Assembly (NCBI GenBank): GCA_964607575.1
Contig: CAZSLS010000003.1
Location: 37,021 to 101,020, forward strand
Source of the DNA: BS750m-G57 sp964607575
GTDB taxonomy: Bacteria > Planctomycetota > Phycisphaerae > SM23-33
DNA length: 64,000 nucleotides
Direction: 5' to 3'
Shown one piece after another: positions 55,331 through 63,913 of the stretch. A program made the translations under genes and the position numbers. Position 1 is the stretch's first letter; each line of letters starts with the position of its first letter. Below the pieces are notes generated by a model, which saw only the letters and a list, made by a program, of their open reading frames with translations, was not told the DNA's origin and searched no databases.

Positions 55331-56386
55331 ATGATAGAAGTAAATCGACAAGGTGAAGTATGGGTGTTCGCCGAGGCTGAAGGCGGCGAGCTTTCGGACG
55401 TACCGCTGGAACTGTTGAGCAAGGGACGCGAACTTGCCGACGAACTGGACGTTCCGCTGGGGGCGGTTCTGCTCGGCGACGAGAAGACTGCCACCCTTGC
55501 CGGCAAGCTGATAGCCTGCGGCGCCGACAAGGTCTACGTTGTCTCCGACGCGAAACTCGACCACTACCAGACGGTGCCGTATTCGCACGTGATCTGCAAT
55601 CTCATCGAAGAGCACAAACCGCAGATCATGATGTACGGAGCAACGCCGATTGGGCGGGACCTGGCGCCCACCGTCGCCAGCGCCGCCAAGTGCGGGCTGA
55701 CCGCAGACTGCACCGATCTGCAGATCGGCGATCACAAACCGCCGGGCGACGATACGGTTCACAAGAATCTGCTGTTCCAGATCCGCCCGGCTTTCGGGGG
55801 TAATATCATCGCGACGATCGTGAATTACGATCGCTGGCCCCAGATGGCGACCGTTCGCGAAGGTGTGATGGTCATGCCCGAGGCCGACGGGTCGCGCACC
55901 GGCGAGATTGTGCAATGCGCGGCGGGGCTGGACGACGTCGAACTGCCTCTGGAGATCATCGAGTCTGTTCGGCGCGAGAAGAAGGTGAATCTCAAAGCCG
56001 CTCGGATCATCGTTTCCGGCGGGGCGGGCGTGGGAAGCAAGGACAACTTCAAGCTGATTCACGAGCTTGCCCGGTGCCTCGGCGCCGAAGTGGGCGGGTC
56101 TCGTGCGGCGGTCGATCTGGGGTACGTGGCGCACGACCACCAGGTCGGGCAGACAGGCACGACGGTTCGCCCGGCGCTCTATATCGCCTGCGGTATCTCC
56201 GGAGCGGTCCAGCATTGTGCGGGCATGCAGGAGGCGGGCAAAATACTCGCGATCAATACAGACCCCGACGCGCCGATCTTCCAGGCCGCCCACATGGGTA
56301 TCGTGGGCGACATGAATATCGTGATCCCAAAACTCATAAAGGCCATCCGGAGCGGTGCTTCGGTAGCGCAAGCCGCGGCGGACTAA
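55331..56386 (+). CDS. etfA: Electron transfer flavoprotein, alpha subunit
   Basis: This 351-residue subunit carries the FAD-binding C-terminal domain (IIVSGGAGVGSKDNFKLIHELA, VGGSRAAVDLGYV, VGQTGTTVRPALYIACGISGAVQH, INTDPDAPIFQAAHMGIVGD). The N-terminal domain holds VWVFAEAEGGELSDVPLELL and ILYGATPIGRDLAP-like sequence (here MMYGATPIGRDLAP). It follows etfB by 35 bases and precedes the acyl-CoA dehydrogenase by 10. The pair passes electrons onward, usually to an ETF:quinone oxidoreductase, which is not in this window. Confidence 0.95.
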   Translation: MIEVNRQGEVWVFAEAEGGELSDVPLELLSKGRELADELDVPLGAVLLGDEKTATLAGKLIACGADKVYVVSDAKLDHYQTVPYSHVICNLIEEHKPQIMMYGATPIGRDLAPTVASAAKCGLTADCTDLQIGDHKPPGDDTVHKNLLFQIRPAFGGNIIATIVNYDRWPQMATVREGVMVMPEADGSRTGEIVQCAAGLDDVELPLEIIESVRREKKVNLKAARIIVSGGAGVGSKDNFKLIHELARCLGAEVGGSRAAVDLGYVAHDHQVGQTGTTVRPALYIACGISGAVQHCAGMQEAGKILAINTDPDAPIFQAAHMGIVGDMNIVIPKLIKAIRSGASVAQAAAD

Positions 56387-56396
56387 GGATTAAACC

Positions 56397-58142
56397 ATGG
56401 CTAATTTCTATAGCGACAATGAAGACATCAAGTTCCTCTTCGGGCACATGGACATCGCCCGAACCGCCGACATCCTGGAAGAGGACTTCCGATTCCACGC
56501 GGAATTCGATTACGCTCCGGAAAACTCCGAAGACGCCATCGACAACTACAGGCGAATCCTCGAGACCGTCGGGCAGATCTCCGCTGAAGAGGTTGCACCG
56601 ACGGCCGAAGACACCGACACCGTCGGAAACGTACTCAACGAAGACGGTTCGGTAACGTACGCGTCGGGTATCGCCAACGCCCTGATGAGGCTTTCGCAGG
56701 CCGATTTGATGGGCTTCACCCTTCCGTACCGGTTCGGAGGCATTAACTGCCCCAATCTCGTATACACGATGAGCAACGAACTCATCAGCCGCGCCGACGC
56801 CGCACTCATGAATATCTACGGGCTACAGGGAATCGCCGAAACGATCAACGCATTTGCCTCGGAAGAAATCAAGCAGCAGTACCTGCACGGAATGTCGGCT
56901 GGGTGGACCGGAGCGATGGTGCTCACCGAGCCCGACGCCGGCAGCGATCTGCAGGCGGTAAAGACCCGCGCCTACCAGGACGACGAAGGCAACTGGTTCG
57001 TCCACGGAGTCAAGAGATTCATCACCAACGGTTGCGGCGAAGTGCTGCTCGTTCTGGCGCGAACCGAACCGGATATCTCCGACGGGCGCGGTTTGAGCCT
57101 GCTGGTAGTCGATCGCGGTCCGACCGTCAAGATCCGCCGGCTCGAACACAAACTGGGCATAAACGGAAGCCCGACCTGCGAGATATTCTTCGATAATTCG
57201 CCGGCACAGCTTATTGGCGATCGACAGAGAGGTCTGATCACCTACGTCATGAGCCTGATGAACGGCGCCCGCGTCGGTATCGCCGCCCAATCGATCGGTA
57301 TCGGAGAAGCCGCCTACCGCGCCGCGCGAGAATACGGACACTCCCGCAAGCAGTTCGGTACGGCGATCGACACGTTCCCCGCCGTCCGGGAACTGCTGGT
57401 GAACATGCAGATCGACATACAGGCCGCCCGGGCACTTACATACCACGCCAGCTTCTGCGTGGACATCGAGAACGGGGCCCTGCGTGGTCTGGAGTCCGAA
57501 GCCGCCCAGAACGACAAAGATCTGCGAAGGGATTTCAAGCAGCAGGCACGCAAAATAGGACGCTTCAACAAGGTACTTACTCCCATGAGCAAGTACTACG
57601 CTTCGGAGATGTCGATGCGCGTCTCGAACGACGCGATCGCCGTGCTCGGCGGGAGCGGGTACATGAAGGACTACGCCTGCGAGCGATACCTTCGCGACAG
57701 CCGGATCACCACGATCTACGAGGGCACGAGCCAGTTGCAGGTACTAGCCGCCGTCGCCGGTGTGACCAGCGGTACGGCGAAGACGATAATCGAGGACCTT
57801 CTCGATCGGAAGTGGACCAGTGAACTCCAACCGCTGATCGACCAGATCCGCCAGGGCGCCGCACTGCTCGAGGAGTGCGTGGTGTTCGTCAAGGACCAGC
57901 CCGGAGCGACGCATCGCGACCTGTACGCCCGCAAGCTGGTGGATATGGCTTTGTACCTGATCGTGGGCGCACTGTTCTGCGACCATGCCCTCGCCAGCGA
58001 AACCAAACACTCCGTCGCCAGGCGGTGGTTGGCTTGGCGCATGCCTGAGATCAGGATGGATGCCGAGATGATCCGCAGCGGCGACACGCAGATCGTCGAG
58101 GAATTCGAGATCCTCGCCGGGCCCGTACCGGTTGTCGAGTGA
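56397..58142 (+). CDS. Acyl-CoA dehydrogenase
   Basis: This 581-residue flavoenzyme oxidises an acyl-CoA to its enoyl form and passes electrons to the adjacent electron transfer flavoprotein. Family motifs are GWTGAMVLTEPDAGSDLQAVKTRA, KRFITNGCGEVLLVLART, RVGIAAQSIGIGEAAYRAAREYG, RKQFGTAIDTFPAVRELL and YTLDSRITTIYEGTSQLQ-like text (here YLRDSRITTIYEGTSQLQ). It is longer than the usual 380 residues, with a C-terminal helical extension seen in long family members. AAGGA precedes the ATG. The operon suggests beta-oxidation or degradation of a related acid. Confidence 0.93.
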   Translation: MANFYSDNEDIKFLFGHMDIARTADILEEDFRFHAEFDYAPENSEDAIDNYRRILETVGQISAEEVAPTAEDTDTVGNVLNEDGSVTYASGIANALMRLSQADLMGFTLPYRFGGINCPNLVYTMSNELISRADAALMNIYGLQGIAETINAFASEEIKQQYLHGMSAGWTGAMVLTEPDAGSDLQAVKTRAYQDDEGNWFVHGVKRFITNGCGEVLLVLARTEPDISDGRGLSLLVVDRGPTVKIRRLEHKLGINGSPTCEIFFDNSPAQLIGDRQRGLITYVMSLMNGARVGIAAQSIGIGEAAYRAAREYGHSRKQFGTAIDTFPAVRELLVNMQIDIQAARALTYHASFCVDIENGALRGLESEAAQNDKDLRRDFKQQARKIGRFNKVLTPMSKYYASEMSMRVSNDAIAVLGGSGYMKDYACERYLRDSRITTIYEGTSQLQVLAAVAGVTSGTAKTIIEDLLDRKWTSELQPLIDQIRQGAALLEECVVFVKDQPGATHRDLYARKLVDMALYLIVGALFCDHALASETKHSVARRWLAWRMPEIRMDAEMIRSGDTQIVEEFEILAGPVPVVE

Positions 58143-58208
58143 CACGCATGGGTTTCATTCCGCCCGGGATTGTCTTAGACTCGGCGCAAGGGACTGCGAG
58201 ATTGCGAG

Positions 58209-59435
58209 ATGATATCTCTGGAAGAAAAACTCCGCCCCCGCGCTGATACCCCCTCGGCGCACCTGCGGGACGTGCTTGTATGGATGATGCTGGTGGCGGT
58301 ATTTGTTGCGCTGCTTCCGGTGTGGTGGGTCGACGGGGATCTCGTATCGAGCCTCGGTAGCGGGGAGTTCTCGGATTTCAGTGACGTAATCGAGCGTTTC
58401 TCGCGCCTGATGCTGTCGTTCTGGCTGCTCCCGGCGATGGGGTTCATGTTGGCGCTGCGATGCGGGGCGGTCGATCTGAGCGTCTGGGCGACCGCGGGCC
58501 TCGGAGGCGTGGTCAGTGCGGCGATAATCGGCGCGGGATGTCCCGCCCCGGTGGCGATATTTGCGGGCATATCGGCAGGAGCAATCTGCGGACTGATCAA
58601 CGGGACCCTTGTGGCGGGCCTGCGCTTGCCTTGTCCGATAATCTCGACCCTGATTGCATTTGGATTGATCTGGTTGCTGGGAAGGTATTTTCCCTCCGGC
58701 GAGATAGTGCTCGGCGACGGGGCTCTATCCGGGCTGCTCGGGGGCTTTCAATCGGTCACCGGTTGGCTGGGCCTTCCGGAGGTTACGCTCCAGGCGGTCG
58801 CCGCACTGGTGGTCTTTATTTTCTACACGGTGACAATGCTGGTGATTCTCAACGGGGAGATAGTCGAACGTCACCGCGGGCGGGGGTTCTCCGAGCGTTG
58901 GCGGCTTCTGGCGGCGTTGACCGCGTCGGGCGCCTTGTCCGCGGCGGGGGGGGTATCGTGGTTAATAGAGCACAAGACGGCGCCCGTTCCGGGTCGGCCT
59001 CTGGACGATTTTGTTATTCCCGCGGCGGCCTTGTTGGCCGGCGGGTTGTACCTCGCCGGTCGTGGGCGAACGCTGCTGGCGGGGGTGCTCTTACCGACGG
59101 CGCTGGCGGTGGTGACCGGTTGGCGGCAGGAAGTGCTGAATCTGCGGTGCGATCTTCTGGCGGGCTATCCGCTGCAGGTGCTGTGCCTGGTGGTGATGGT
59201 TGCAGTCGCCAGATACGCGATGACCTGTGCGGCGGTCGTTGGGCGGTGTCACACCGGGGCGCTGGTATTGGCGTGGAGTTCTTCTATCGGGATAGCCCTC
59301 TTCGCCGCGAGCGTCTGGACCCAAACGCCGGAGATCAGGGATATTTGGCATGCTACCGGCGGGGGGTTGTGGCTGGCGGGGGCGATCGGGGCGATAGTAT
59401 TGAGGTTGGCGTCACCGCGCCGCGAGGTGGAATGA
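58209..59435 (+). CDS. Orphan membrane protein resembling a RbsC-type ABC permease
   Basis: This 408-residue membrane protein has about ten predicted helices. Residues 75-180 resemble RbsC-type sugar permeases (ALRCGAVDLSVWATAGLGGVVSAAIIGAG, GISAGAICGLINGTLVAGLRLPCPIISTLIAFGLIW, read in parts). The C-terminal half is more diverged. There is no adjacent ATPase or binding protein, so it may have lost the transporter role or act with distant partners. It starts 66 bases after the acyl-CoA dehydrogenase stop. Confidence 0.65.
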   Translation: MISLEEKLRPRADTPSAHLRDVLVWMMLVAVFVALLPVWWVDGDLVSSLGSGEFSDFSDVIERFSRLMLSFWLLPAMGFMLALRCGAVDLSVWATAGLGGVVSAAIIGAGCPAPVAIFAGISAGAICGLINGTLVAGLRLPCPIISTLIAFGLIWLLGRYFPSGEIVLGDGALSGLLGGFQSVTGWLGLPEVTLQAVAALVVFIFYTVTMLVILNGEIVERHRGRGFSERWRLLAALTASGALSAAGGVSWLIEHKTAPVPGRPLDDFVIPAAALLAGGLYLAGRGRTLLAGVLLPTALAVVTGWRQEVLNLRCDLLAGYPLQVLCLVVMVAVARYAMTCAAVVGRCHTGALVLAWSSSIGIALFAASVWTQTPEIRDIWHATGGGLWLAGAIGAIVLRLASPRREVE

Positions 59436-59483
59436 TCCGTCCCTGCGTCGCTCTTCGAGCTATGCAGGGCAGGCGCCGTGTTT

Positions 59484-60597
59484 TTACTTGGTTATGCTGG
59501 CGCGATGGCGGAGATAGGCGTCGATGAACTCCTGGAGATCGCCGTCGAGAACTTTGTCGGTATGGGGTGATTTGAGTTCGGATCGTTCGTCTCTCACCAG
59601 TTGGTAGGGATACAGGACGTACGACCGTATCTGGTTACCAAAGGCGATTTCCCCCTTGTCGCCGTATAGTTTCGCCAGTTCGGCGTCTCGCTTGGCTTGT
59701 TCGTGCTGGTAGAGTTTCGCGGCGAGCATTTTCTTGGCTGACGCGCGGTTCTTGTGCTGAGACCGCTCGTTCTGGCATTGCACGACGATACCGGTTGGTG
59801 TGTGGGTCATTCGTATGGCGCTGTCGGTTTTGTTTACGTGCTGTCCACCTGCTCCGCTGGCGCGGTATGTGTCTTCGCGTACATCTTTCTCGTAGTCGAT
59901 ATCAATGTCGATATCGTCGAGTTCCGGAAGGACGTTAACCGAAGCGAAGCTCGTGTGTCGGCGGTTTTGCGAGTCGAACGGGCTGATCCTGACCAGGCGA
60001 TGGACGCCTCGTTCGCAGGACAGGTATCCGTAGGCATACGGTCCGCTAACCTGCAGGGTGATCGAGCGGATACCGGCTTCTTCACCGTCGGTGCGGTCGA
60101 TTTCGCTGAACTTGTACCCGTTGCGTTCGAAGTAGCGAAGGTACATTCTCATGAGCATTTCGGCCCAGTCGCAGCTTTCGGTTCCGCCGGCGCCGGCATG
60201 TATGGAGAAGTAGCAACTGCCCTTGTCGTGCGCCCCGGACAGAAGCGTGCGCAGTTCCAGGCGGTCGAGGTCCGCGCAGAGGGTTTGTTCCTGGGCGGCT
60301 GCGTCCTGGAGATCTTCGGCGCTGTCGGCTTCGGTTGCCAGCTCGTGCAGGACATCGAGGTCTTCTATTCCCGTCAGGAGCGTGGTAACCGGGGCGACTA
60401 CGGCTTTGAGAGTTTTGAGTTCCGCGATGATCGGAGCGGCCGCTTCCTGGTTGTCCCAGAATCCTGGTGTGGCCATCTGCTTTTCGAGTTCGACCATCCG
60501 GCGTTGCTGACCTGGTACGTCAAAGAGAGTCCCGGATTGCGATTATCCGGGCGCTGAGATCGTCGATTCGTTCTTTCAGTCCGTCAAGTTCCAGCAT
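59484..60597 (-). CDS. prfB: Peptide chain release factor 2 (programmed +1 frameshift)
   Basis: Release factor 2 recognises UGA and UAA. A 25-codon first frame (ATG at 60597, starting MLELDGLKERIDDL) ends in CTT TGA C. A shift of one base at 60522 continues as D-V-P-G-Q-Q-R-R into the long frame, giving about 370 residues in total. This is the classic autoregulatory site, since low RF2 favours the shift. The GGQ loop is present (GAGGQHVNKTDSAIRMTH). CAGGAG lies seven bases before the ATG. A simple start at 60497 would lose the conserved N-terminal helix. Confidence 0.95.
60519..60525 (-). promoter_or_regulatory. prfB programmed +1 frameshift site
   Basis: The minus strand reads CTT TGA C, the conserved slippery sequence of prfB. 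The upstream CGGGAC may act as a weak internal Shine-Dalgarno-like stimulator. Confidence 0.9.
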
Positions 60598-60682
60598 AGA
60601 TTACTCCTGAGGCGGATCATACCAGTTTGGGTACCGCGGGACAATGCCCTTGTCCGAGGCGGAGCGAGGGGCGCGGAAAACA

Positions 60683-60921
60683 CGGCAACGGCTTTAGCCA
60701 CGGATGAACACGGATGAAAACGGATAGTTCAAATGTAGAAACGGCGAACGGCAACGGCTTTAGCCACGGATGGCACGGATTACACGGATGCAAAGACAAC
60801 GACAACGACTTTTTTTGGGCCATCCGTCCGGCTACGATGCGGCAGGCAGGTCCCGCGGCCTTTGTCGTTGCCGTTTCATATCCGGGCCATCCGTGTTCAT
60901 CCGTGGCTAAAGCCGTTGTCG
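60683..60921. repeat. Intergenic repeat block (two direct copies and one inverted copy)
   Basis: A 23-base unit containing GGCTTTAGCCACGGAT occurs at 60683-60705 and again at 60749-60771. Its reverse complement lies at 60899-60921 with one mismatch. Shorter ACGGAT units follow the direct copies (GGATGAACACGGATGAAA). The inverted copy could pair with either direct copy in RNA. It lies between prfB and the aldo/keto reductase, and no gene is supported in 60598-61002. This type of tract is known from many genomes as a dispersed intergenic repeat. Confidence 0.8.
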
Positions 60922-61002
60922 TTGTCGTTCGCTACTTGTCGTTAGGTCCGAAATCTGATACGGTCACTGCCCGAACGGAAATGCCTTTAGGAGAACACTA
61001 CA

Positions 61003-61974
61003 ATGAAAACAATCAGTTTCGGTCAGACCGGTGTCGAGGTTAGCGCGATTTGCCTGGGTGCGATGGAGTTCGGGACGGCTATCTCCAAGGATAAATCATA
61101 CGAGGTGCTGGACATGTACTTCGAAAATGGCGGTAGGTTTCTCGACACCGCCAACATCTACGCCCACTGGCTCGAAGGGGGCAAAGGTGGAGACAGCGAG
61201 GCCTTCATCGGTCAGTGGATGCGCGATCGCGGTAACCGCGGCGAGATGTTCGTCGCGACGAAGCTCGGTTTCGATATGCCCGGTGAAACCGGGACGCTGC
61301 GGGCCGACGCGATAAAATCAGAATGCGAGGCCAGCCTCGAGCGTATGGGGATCGATACTATCGACCTCTATTACGCACACAGGGACGACCAGGAAACGCC
61401 GCTCGAAGAGACGCTCAAGGCATTCGACGAACTGGTGGCGGGCGGTAAGGTACGATTCCTGGGTGCCTCGAACTTCATGGCATGGCGCCTGGAAAGGGCC
61501 CGCAATCTCTCGCAGGCAAACGGATGGGCCGAATACTGCTGCCTCCAGCAGCGGCATTCGTATCTGCGGCTTCAGGCCGGTACGACATTTGCGCCACAGT
61601 TGACCGTCAACGAGGATCTTAGGGCATACAGCCGGGCCGAGAACTTTCCCATGCTCGCCTACACACCGCTTCTGGGCGGGTGCTACGTACGCCAAGACCG
61701 CCAACTACCGGCGCAGTATCAGGGCGTCGATTCGGACAATCGCCTCCAGGCCGTGCGGAAACTCGCCGGCGAGCTCGGCGCCACGCCGAACCAGATTGTC
61801 CTGGCATGGATGATGCAGGGCGACCCGCCGATTATCCCGCTGATCGCCACCGGTAATCCCGAACACCTGCGGGAGAATCTGGCGGTCGAGAACGTGCAGC
61901 TTACCGCCGAGCAGATCGCGGAACTCGACGCGGCGGGGATATGCAGCGAACGAAATATGGTCCTGATCAGTTAA
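61003..61974 (+). CDS. Aldo/keto reductase
   Basis: This 323-residue NAD(P)H-dependent oxidoreductase has the family's TIM-barrel plan. It has the N-terminal motif VSAICLGAMEFG, the catalytic Tyr in FLDTANIYAHW, the Asp/His pair (LYYAHRDDQ) and C-terminal cofactor motifs (NQIVLAWMMQGDPPIIPLIATGNPEHLREN). GGAG lies upstream of the ATG. It is followed by the sulfatase gene 30 bases downstream, suggesting joint action on a sulfated sugar, although the substrate is unknown. Confidence 0.9.
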   Translation: MKTISFGQTGVEVSAICLGAMEFGTAISKDKSYEVLDMYFENGGRFLDTANIYAHWLEGGKGGDSEAFIGQWMRDRGNRGEMFVATKLGFDMPGETGTLRADAIKSECEASLERMGIDTIDLYYAHRDDQETPLEETLKAFDELVAGGKVRFLGASNFMAWRLERARNLSQANGWAEYCCLQQRHSYLRLQAGTTFAPQLTVNEDLRAYSRAENFPMLAYTPLLGGCYVRQDRQLPAQYQGVDSDNRLQAVRKLAGELGATPNQIVLAWMMQGDPPIIPLIATGNPEHLRENLAVENVQLTAEQIAELDAAGICSERNMVLIS

Positions 61975-62004
61975 TATTCAATTTCGGATCTGGAGAAGGA
62001 TACG

Positions 62005-63465
62005 ATGAACGGAAAACCAGGCGATCTGAGCAGACGCGACTTCATAAAGGCCGCCGGTCTGGCTGCCGGCGCCGCGTCACTAAATGGCGTACTCCATGCC
62101 GCCGAGGTCCGCGCCAAAAAAACGGCACGCCCCAACGTCGTATTCGTTCTGACCGATCAGTGGCGCAGGCAGTCTACCGGATATGGCGGCGGGCCGAACG
62201 CCCTGACGCCGAATCTGGACAAGCTGGCGGGCCAGAGCGTCAATCTCACGAACGCCGTTTCCGGTTGCCCGGTATGCTGTCCGTATCGCGCGAGCCTGCT
62301 TACGGGGCAGTACCCGCTGACCCATGGCGTGTTCCTCAACGATCTGTGCCTCTCGACCAAGGGCGTCACGCTTGCCGAGGCTTACGCCAAAGCCGGTTAC
62401 GATACGGCGTATATCGGCAAGTGGCACCTCGACGGGCATGGGCGGGCCTCGTATATCCCCAGAGAGCGGCGCCACGGTTTTGACTATTGGAAGGTGCTGG
62501 AGTGTACGCACAATTACAACCGGTCGTTCTACTACGCCGCAGACAGCAAGACCAGGCTCACCTGGTCCGGATACGATGCAAAGGCGCAGAGCGACGATGC
62601 GCGGGCGTACATTCGCAACCGCGCGCGGGCTAGCAAGCCATTTATTCTCGTGCTGTCGTTCGGTCCGCCGCACAATCCGTATCAGACGGCGCCGAAGAAG
62701 TATCGCGAGTTGTACGCTAACAAGAAACTCAAGCTCCGGGAAAACGTTCCGGTCTCGGCCCGGGGGCGGGCACGCAAGGACCTGGCGGGCTACTACGCGC
62801 ACATCTCCGCGTTGGATGCATGTGTCGGCGGCCTGCTCGACACTATCGACAAGTCCGGTATCGCCGACAACACGATATTCGTCTTTACCTCGGATCACGG
62901 AGACATGCTGGGCTCTCAGGGCATGAGCAGGAAGCAAAAGCCATGGGACGAATCGATCATGGTTCCGTTCCTGTTGCGATATCCCGCCGCTCTGGGCGCC
63001 AAGCCCCGAACCATCGACATGCCGATCAATACCCCCGACATCATGCCCACGCTGTTGGGGTTGAGCGGGATAAAGATTCCCAAGAGCGTCGAAGGTGTCG
63101 ATTACTCCGGAGTGCTGACCGGGCGAGGCGAGCCTTCAAACGATGCCGCGTTGATTACGTGCGTCTCGCCGTTCGGGGAGTGGCACAGAGGCCGGGGGCG
63201 TGAGTTCCGAGGTATACGCACGCGGCGATATACGTACGTTCGCGACCTCAAGGGTCCCTGGCTGCTCTACGACAATCAGGAGGATCCTTACCAGTTGAAC
63301 AATCTCGCTGGCAAGGCCGATTCCGCCGATCTACAGAAGCGGCTCGATTCGCTGCTGGCGGGTAAACTCAAAAGCACCGGCGACGACTTCCTGCCCGGGA
63401 CGAAGTACATCGACAAGTGGGGCTACAAGGTTAATGCCCGTGGGACAGTACCTTACAGCAACTGA
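62005..63465 (+). CDS. Tat-exported sulfatase
   Basis: This 486-residue type I sulfatase removes sulfate esters. The N-terminus carries a twin-arginine signal (LSRRDFIKAAGLAAGAASL). The catalytic motif CCPYRASLLTG (near residue 91) fits C-x-P-x-R, where the first Cys is converted to formylglycine. Metal ligands are visible in FVLTDQWRRQ and the later TSDHGDML. A matching formylglycine-generating enzyme is not in the window. GGAGAAGGA precedes the ATG. It is likely co-transcribed with the aldo/keto reductase. Confidence 0.92.
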   Translation: MNGKPGDLSRRDFIKAAGLAAGAASLNGVLHAAEVRAKKTARPNVVFVLTDQWRRQSTGYGGGPNALTPNLDKLAGQSVNLTNAVSGCPVCCPYRASLLTGQYPLTHGVFLNDLCLSTKGVTLAEAYAKAGYDTAYIGKWHLDGHGRASYIPRERRHGFDYWKVLECTHNYNRSFYYAADSKTRLTWSGYDAKAQSDDARAYIRNRARASKPFILVLSFGPPHNPYQTAPKKYRELYANKKLKLRENVPVSARGRARKDLAGYYAHISALDACVGGLLDTIDKSGIADNTIFVFTSDHGDMLGSQGMSRKQKPWDESIMVPFLLRYPAALGAKPRTIDMPINTPDIMPTLLGLSGIKIPKSVEGVDYSGVLTGRGEPSNDAALITCVSPFGEWHRGRGREFRGIRTRRYTYVRDLKGPWLLYDNQEDPYQLNNLAGKADSADLQKRLDSLLAGKLKSTGDDFLPGTKYIDKWGYKVNARGTVPYSN

Positions 63466-63485
63466 CCATCGCGTGAAGCGGGCGC

Positions 63486-63661
63486 AAAAAAATGGCGACG
63501 CCTAGGCGGAGGGAGACCTAAACGTCGCCCAAAGCCGCATCCCTAATATGCAGGTGGAGGGAGACCTACATGTAATGGGGTGCAGCGGACAACCAATATC
63601 ATGCCGGTCTGTTTGGGCTACGACCCAATGACCCTGACAGACTATGACTCAAAATAACCCA
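63486..63661 (-). ncRNA. Candidate small RNA with two identical CUCCCUCC loops
   Basis: A predicted minus-strand transcript of about 175 bases has a promoter just upstream and a terminator at its end. Its second hairpin has an eight-base stem (AUGUAGGU/ACCUGCAU, one wobble) and the loop CUCCCUCC. Its last hairpin has a stem of about 13 base pairs starting GGCGACG and the same loop, followed by seven U. A first hairpin at the 5' end pairs GUCUGU with ACAGAC. CU-rich loops of this kind can pair with Shine-Dalgarno sequences. It lies between the sulfatase gene and the ribonucleotide reductase gene, and no coding frame is supported. Confidence 0.6.
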
Positions 63662-63667
63662 AACCGC

Positions 63668-63695
63668 ATTATAATTCGACATTTGCGGCCTGCAA
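63668..63695 (-). promoter_or_regulatory. Predicted promoter of the candidate small RNA
   Basis: On the minus strand TTGCAG (63690-63695) and a perfect TATAAT (63668-63673) are 16 bases apart, placing the start of transcription near 63661. Confidence 0.5.
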
Positions 63696-63786
63696 GCGTT
63701 AACCGATTTTTCTGATATTTTTTTGATTGTTCTCTTTCGCGACTAATCTGCGACTCGAACGTCTCGGCGCCGTGGCGGTTGGCTGC

Positions 63787-63825
63787 TTGAGGCGCCCGCC
63801 GGTGATCGACCGGCAGGCGCCTCAA
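63787..63825 (-). terminator. Large GC-rich hairpin, possible terminator of the ribonucleotide reductase gene
   Basis: TTGAGGCGCC (63787-63796) and GGCGCCTCAA (63816-63825) form a perfect ten-base stem, extended by GCCGG/CCGGC pairing inside. It lies about 90 bases after the ribonucleotide reductase stop on the minus strand. There is no T-tract, so it may need a termination factor. Confidence 0.4.
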
Positions 63826-63913
63826 TCCGTGCCATTCAGCTAGCACCCTTCCCTGGGCACCGCACCATTACCGCCTGGAGAGGGAAAACGAAACCCAGCT
63901 CCCTGCGGGGTGC

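Noticed and set aside
60617..60823. 68-codon frame rich in HPW and RVHPW motifs
   Set aside because: It is the translation of the intergenic ACGGATGAACACGGAT-type repeat, a well-known source of false protein calls.
63649..63846. 65-codon minus-strand frame between the hairpin and the small RNA promoter
   Set aside because: It overlaps the predicted small RNA promoter, has no ribosome binding site and resembles no family.
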